The notes beneath the pieces are model-generated. The model was not told the origin of the DNA, searched no databases, and saw only the letters and a program-made list of their open reading frames with translations. A program made the translations under genes and the position numbers. 14,665 nt of DNA, from contig CAPIEU010000012.1 in assembly GCA_948630815.1 (NCBI GenBank), forward strand, positions 32,520 to 47,184, read 5' to 3'. This stretch comes from an uncultured Clostridia bacterium. GTDB lineage: Bacteria > Bacillota > Clostridia > TANB77 > CAG-508. Shown piece by piece: positions 13,129 through 14,665 of this stretch. How positions within the stretch are numbered: position 1 is the stretch's first letter; each line of letters starts with the position of its first letter.

Positions 13129-14412
13129 TTGGACAAGAACAAAACAAATTATTCAGTAGCTAGAGTAGAAACTTATACTAAAACAAGTATTACTAAAACT
13201 GAAAGACACAACGAAAGAAAAAATAAGTCATATTCTAATATGAATGTAGATTTATCTCAAACACCAAATAATATACATTACAAAAGATGTGACACTACCT
13301 GCAATGAAAGACTAAAAGAGCTTATTGATAGTAAAAAGATATCATTAAGAGGTTTACGAGATAATGCTAAACTTTTTGATGAACTCATATTTGATATTAA
13401 CTCTGACTATTTTGAAAAACATGGTGGTTACGAATTTGCAAAAGAATTTTACGAAAGAGCTTTTCACTTTGCTGAAGAAGAAATGGGAACTGATAATATT
13501 ATATCAGCAGTTATGCACGCAGATGAAATAAATACAGCTTTAACAGAAGAATATGGAAAATCTATATACCATTATCACTTGCATGTTGTAGCACTTCCTG
13601 TTGTAAGAAAAGAAGTAAAATGGACTAAGAAATGCAAAGATAAATCTTTAATAGGAACTACAAAAGAAGTAATCAATCAAGTAAGCCATAGTAACAAATG
13701 GAAATCAGAGCAAGTATTAGATAATCAAGGAAATCCTGTATATGATAAAAAAGGCAATGCAGTTTTAATAAAATCATATAGCTTATTACAAGATAGATTT
13801 TTTAAGTATATGTCTGATAGTGGTTATAAAGACTTTATTCGTGGTGTAAAAGGCAGTAATCAAGAACATTTAAGTGATTTGCAGTATAAAATTAAGAAAG
13901 ATACTGAAAGATTAGAAAACATTACAAAACAAGCTAAAGAAAAAGAATCTTCTTACAACGAATATATGAAGTATGATAAACAAATCGAAGACATTTCAAA
14001 CTTAGGCAAGCAAAAGAGGTTTTCTAAAAAGATTGAACTAGAACAAGAAGATTATGAGAATTTAACTGAATATGCTAAAAAAGGAATTGTTGCAGATAAG
14101 GAAATATATGAGCTTAATAATAGAATTGATAATTTAAGAAATGCAGTAGATAAGTGGAAATCTCTATATGATGATATAGTAGAAAAAACAAAAGACTACT
14201 TTCATGCTATAAAACTTGCACCACAAAAAGTTTCAAATTTCTTTAAAAGTTTATTTGATAAAGAAAAACAAGATGAGTTAGAACATCAACGAATAGAGCA
14301 AGAAAAAATACAAGCTAAAAGAAAAGCTCGTGAACAAGCTAGACTTGAAAAACAGAAATTAAAAAACTCTCCTGAATACAAGAAAAGGAGGGCTGACAGA
14401 GATGCAAGATAA
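13129..14412 (+). CDS. Divergent MobV-type relaxase / plasmid recombination enzyme
   Basis: This 427-residue protein carries the MobV signature in a changed form. Motif I is TERHNERKNKSY (24-35; HNxR at 27-30). Motif III begins AVMHADE (His130, Asp132, Glu133), but the following histidines come only at YHYHLHVVALPVV (His148, His150, His152), so about 13 extra residues (INTALTEEYGKSI region) separate the two halves. A coiled-coil, Lys/Glu-rich C-terminal half (about 245-425) ends in a basic tail (RKAREQARLEKQKLK). Translation begins at TTG 13129, supported by AGAAAGGG just upstream; no ATG gives the full motif I region. It should nick the adjacent candidate oriT. It is far from identical to the first relaxase, so the two probably have separate oriT specificity. 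Confidence 0.85.
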   Translation: MDKNKTNYSVARVETYTKTSITKTERHNERKNKSYSNMNVDLSQTPNNIHYKRCDTTCNERLKELIDSKKISLRGLRDNAKLFDELIFDINSDYFEKHGGYEFAKEFYERAFHFAEEEMGTDNIISAVMHADEINTALTEEYGKSIYHYHLHVVALPVVRKEVKWTKKCKDKSLIGTTKEVINQVSHSNKWKSEQVLDNQGNPVYDKKGNAVLIKSYSLLQDRFFKYMSDSGYKDFIRGVKGSNQEHLSDLQYKIKKDTERLENITKQAKEKESSYNEYMKYDKQIEDISNLGKQKRFSKKIELEQEDYENLTEYAKKGIVADKEIYELNNRIDNLRNAVDKWKSLYDDIVEKTKDYFHAIKLAPQKVSNFFKSLFDKEKQDELEHQRIEQEKIQAKRKAREQARLEKQKLKNSPEYKKRRADRDAR

Positions 14413-14665
14413 TGAAAAAATATATAGAATTGAACTAACTAATGAAGAATATGAATTTTTAAAGAATTTAAAGAAAGAATTTTGTAATAAACTTTCTAAA
14501 ATGAACAATAAAGAAATCACAGAATATTTAAAAAGCTTTTATCCAGAGCAAAATTTGAACTTTGAAAAAGAAATAAAAGGTACTGTTTATAAGGTAAATA
14601 CCTATTTTAACAAAGATGGAGAACACACAATACTAACTAGATTTTTTGAAATCTTCCAAAAGTAA
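14402..14665 (+). CDS. Small hypothetical protein coupled to the relaxase
   Basis: This 87-residue acidic/basic mixed protein overlaps the relaxase stop by 11 bases, and its ATG follows AAAGGAGGG (14384-14392), so translation is probably coupled. I cannot name it. The N-terminal half is helical (LTNEEYEFLKNLKKEFCNKL), and the C-terminal half looks like a beta-hairpin then a helix (KGTVYKVNTYFNKDGEHTIL). The GTVYKV...F...E pattern weakly recalls TnpW-type small proteins that follow the mob gene in Tn4451-like elements, but the likeness is too slight to assign. The stop codon is the last base of the window, so the gene is complete. Confidence 0.65.
   Translation: MQDNEKIYRIELTNEEYEFLKNLKKEFCNKLSKMNNKEITEYLKSFYPEQNLNFEKEIKGTVYKVNTYFNKDGEHTILTRFFEIFQK

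Overview
The window is strongly AT-rich and uses the standard genetic code: TGG is Trp, and the three stop codons behave as stops. Shine-Dalgarno sites of the AGGAGG/AAGGAG type and the protein families point to a low-GC Gram-positive bacterium, most likely a gut-type Clostridia or Bacilli member. Species cannot be read from the sequence. No rRNA, tRNA or CRISPR array was found.

Layout. (1) 1-1460: the inner end of an integrative element, made of three tandem hairpins, a tyrosine integrase pointing right, a terminator and a cluster of GTTGAC repeats that may be its attachment region. (2) 1493-3840: apparently chromosomal genes, the 23S rRNA uracil-5-methyltransferase rlmD on the minus strand and a membrane-anchored DNA/RNA non-specific endonuclease on the plus strand. 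(3) 3847-7221: accessory genes. These are an orphan single-TM protein, a dinD homologue whose C-terminus is broken by a single-base frameshift, and divergently a coiled-coil DUF2130 protein. (4) 7280-9845: a compact mobilization module with a MobV-type relaxase, its candidate oriT, and two TnpV-family genes, one behind mob and one divergent from it. It closes with an array of hairpins that looks like a small structured RNA. (5) 9857-12363: a minus-strand four-gene cargo operon, DUF3800 protein, two GNAT acetyltransferases and a DMT/EamA transporter. (6) 12364-13128: a 765-base region without a gene. It has strong back-to-back promoters and then an almost continuous run of stem-loops, including a 137-nt long-range fold with G-U wobble pairs, ending in a second candidate oriT. 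(7) 13129-14665: a second, divergent MobV-type relaxase starting at TTG, with a small overlapping gene behind it.

How it fits together. The window reads as chromosomal sequence next to one integrated element (left) and an accessory region on the right carrying two different mobilization modules about 4 kb apart. Each relaxase has, on its coding strand just upstream, a TGGGTTA core flanked by hairpins that resembles the pMV158-type nick region. No replication gene and no complete conjugation machinery is visible, so transfer would need helper functions from elsewhere. The most unusual parts are the highly structured leader of the second relaxase, the hairpin array at 9742-9845, and the frameshifted dinD facing a DUF2130 gene.
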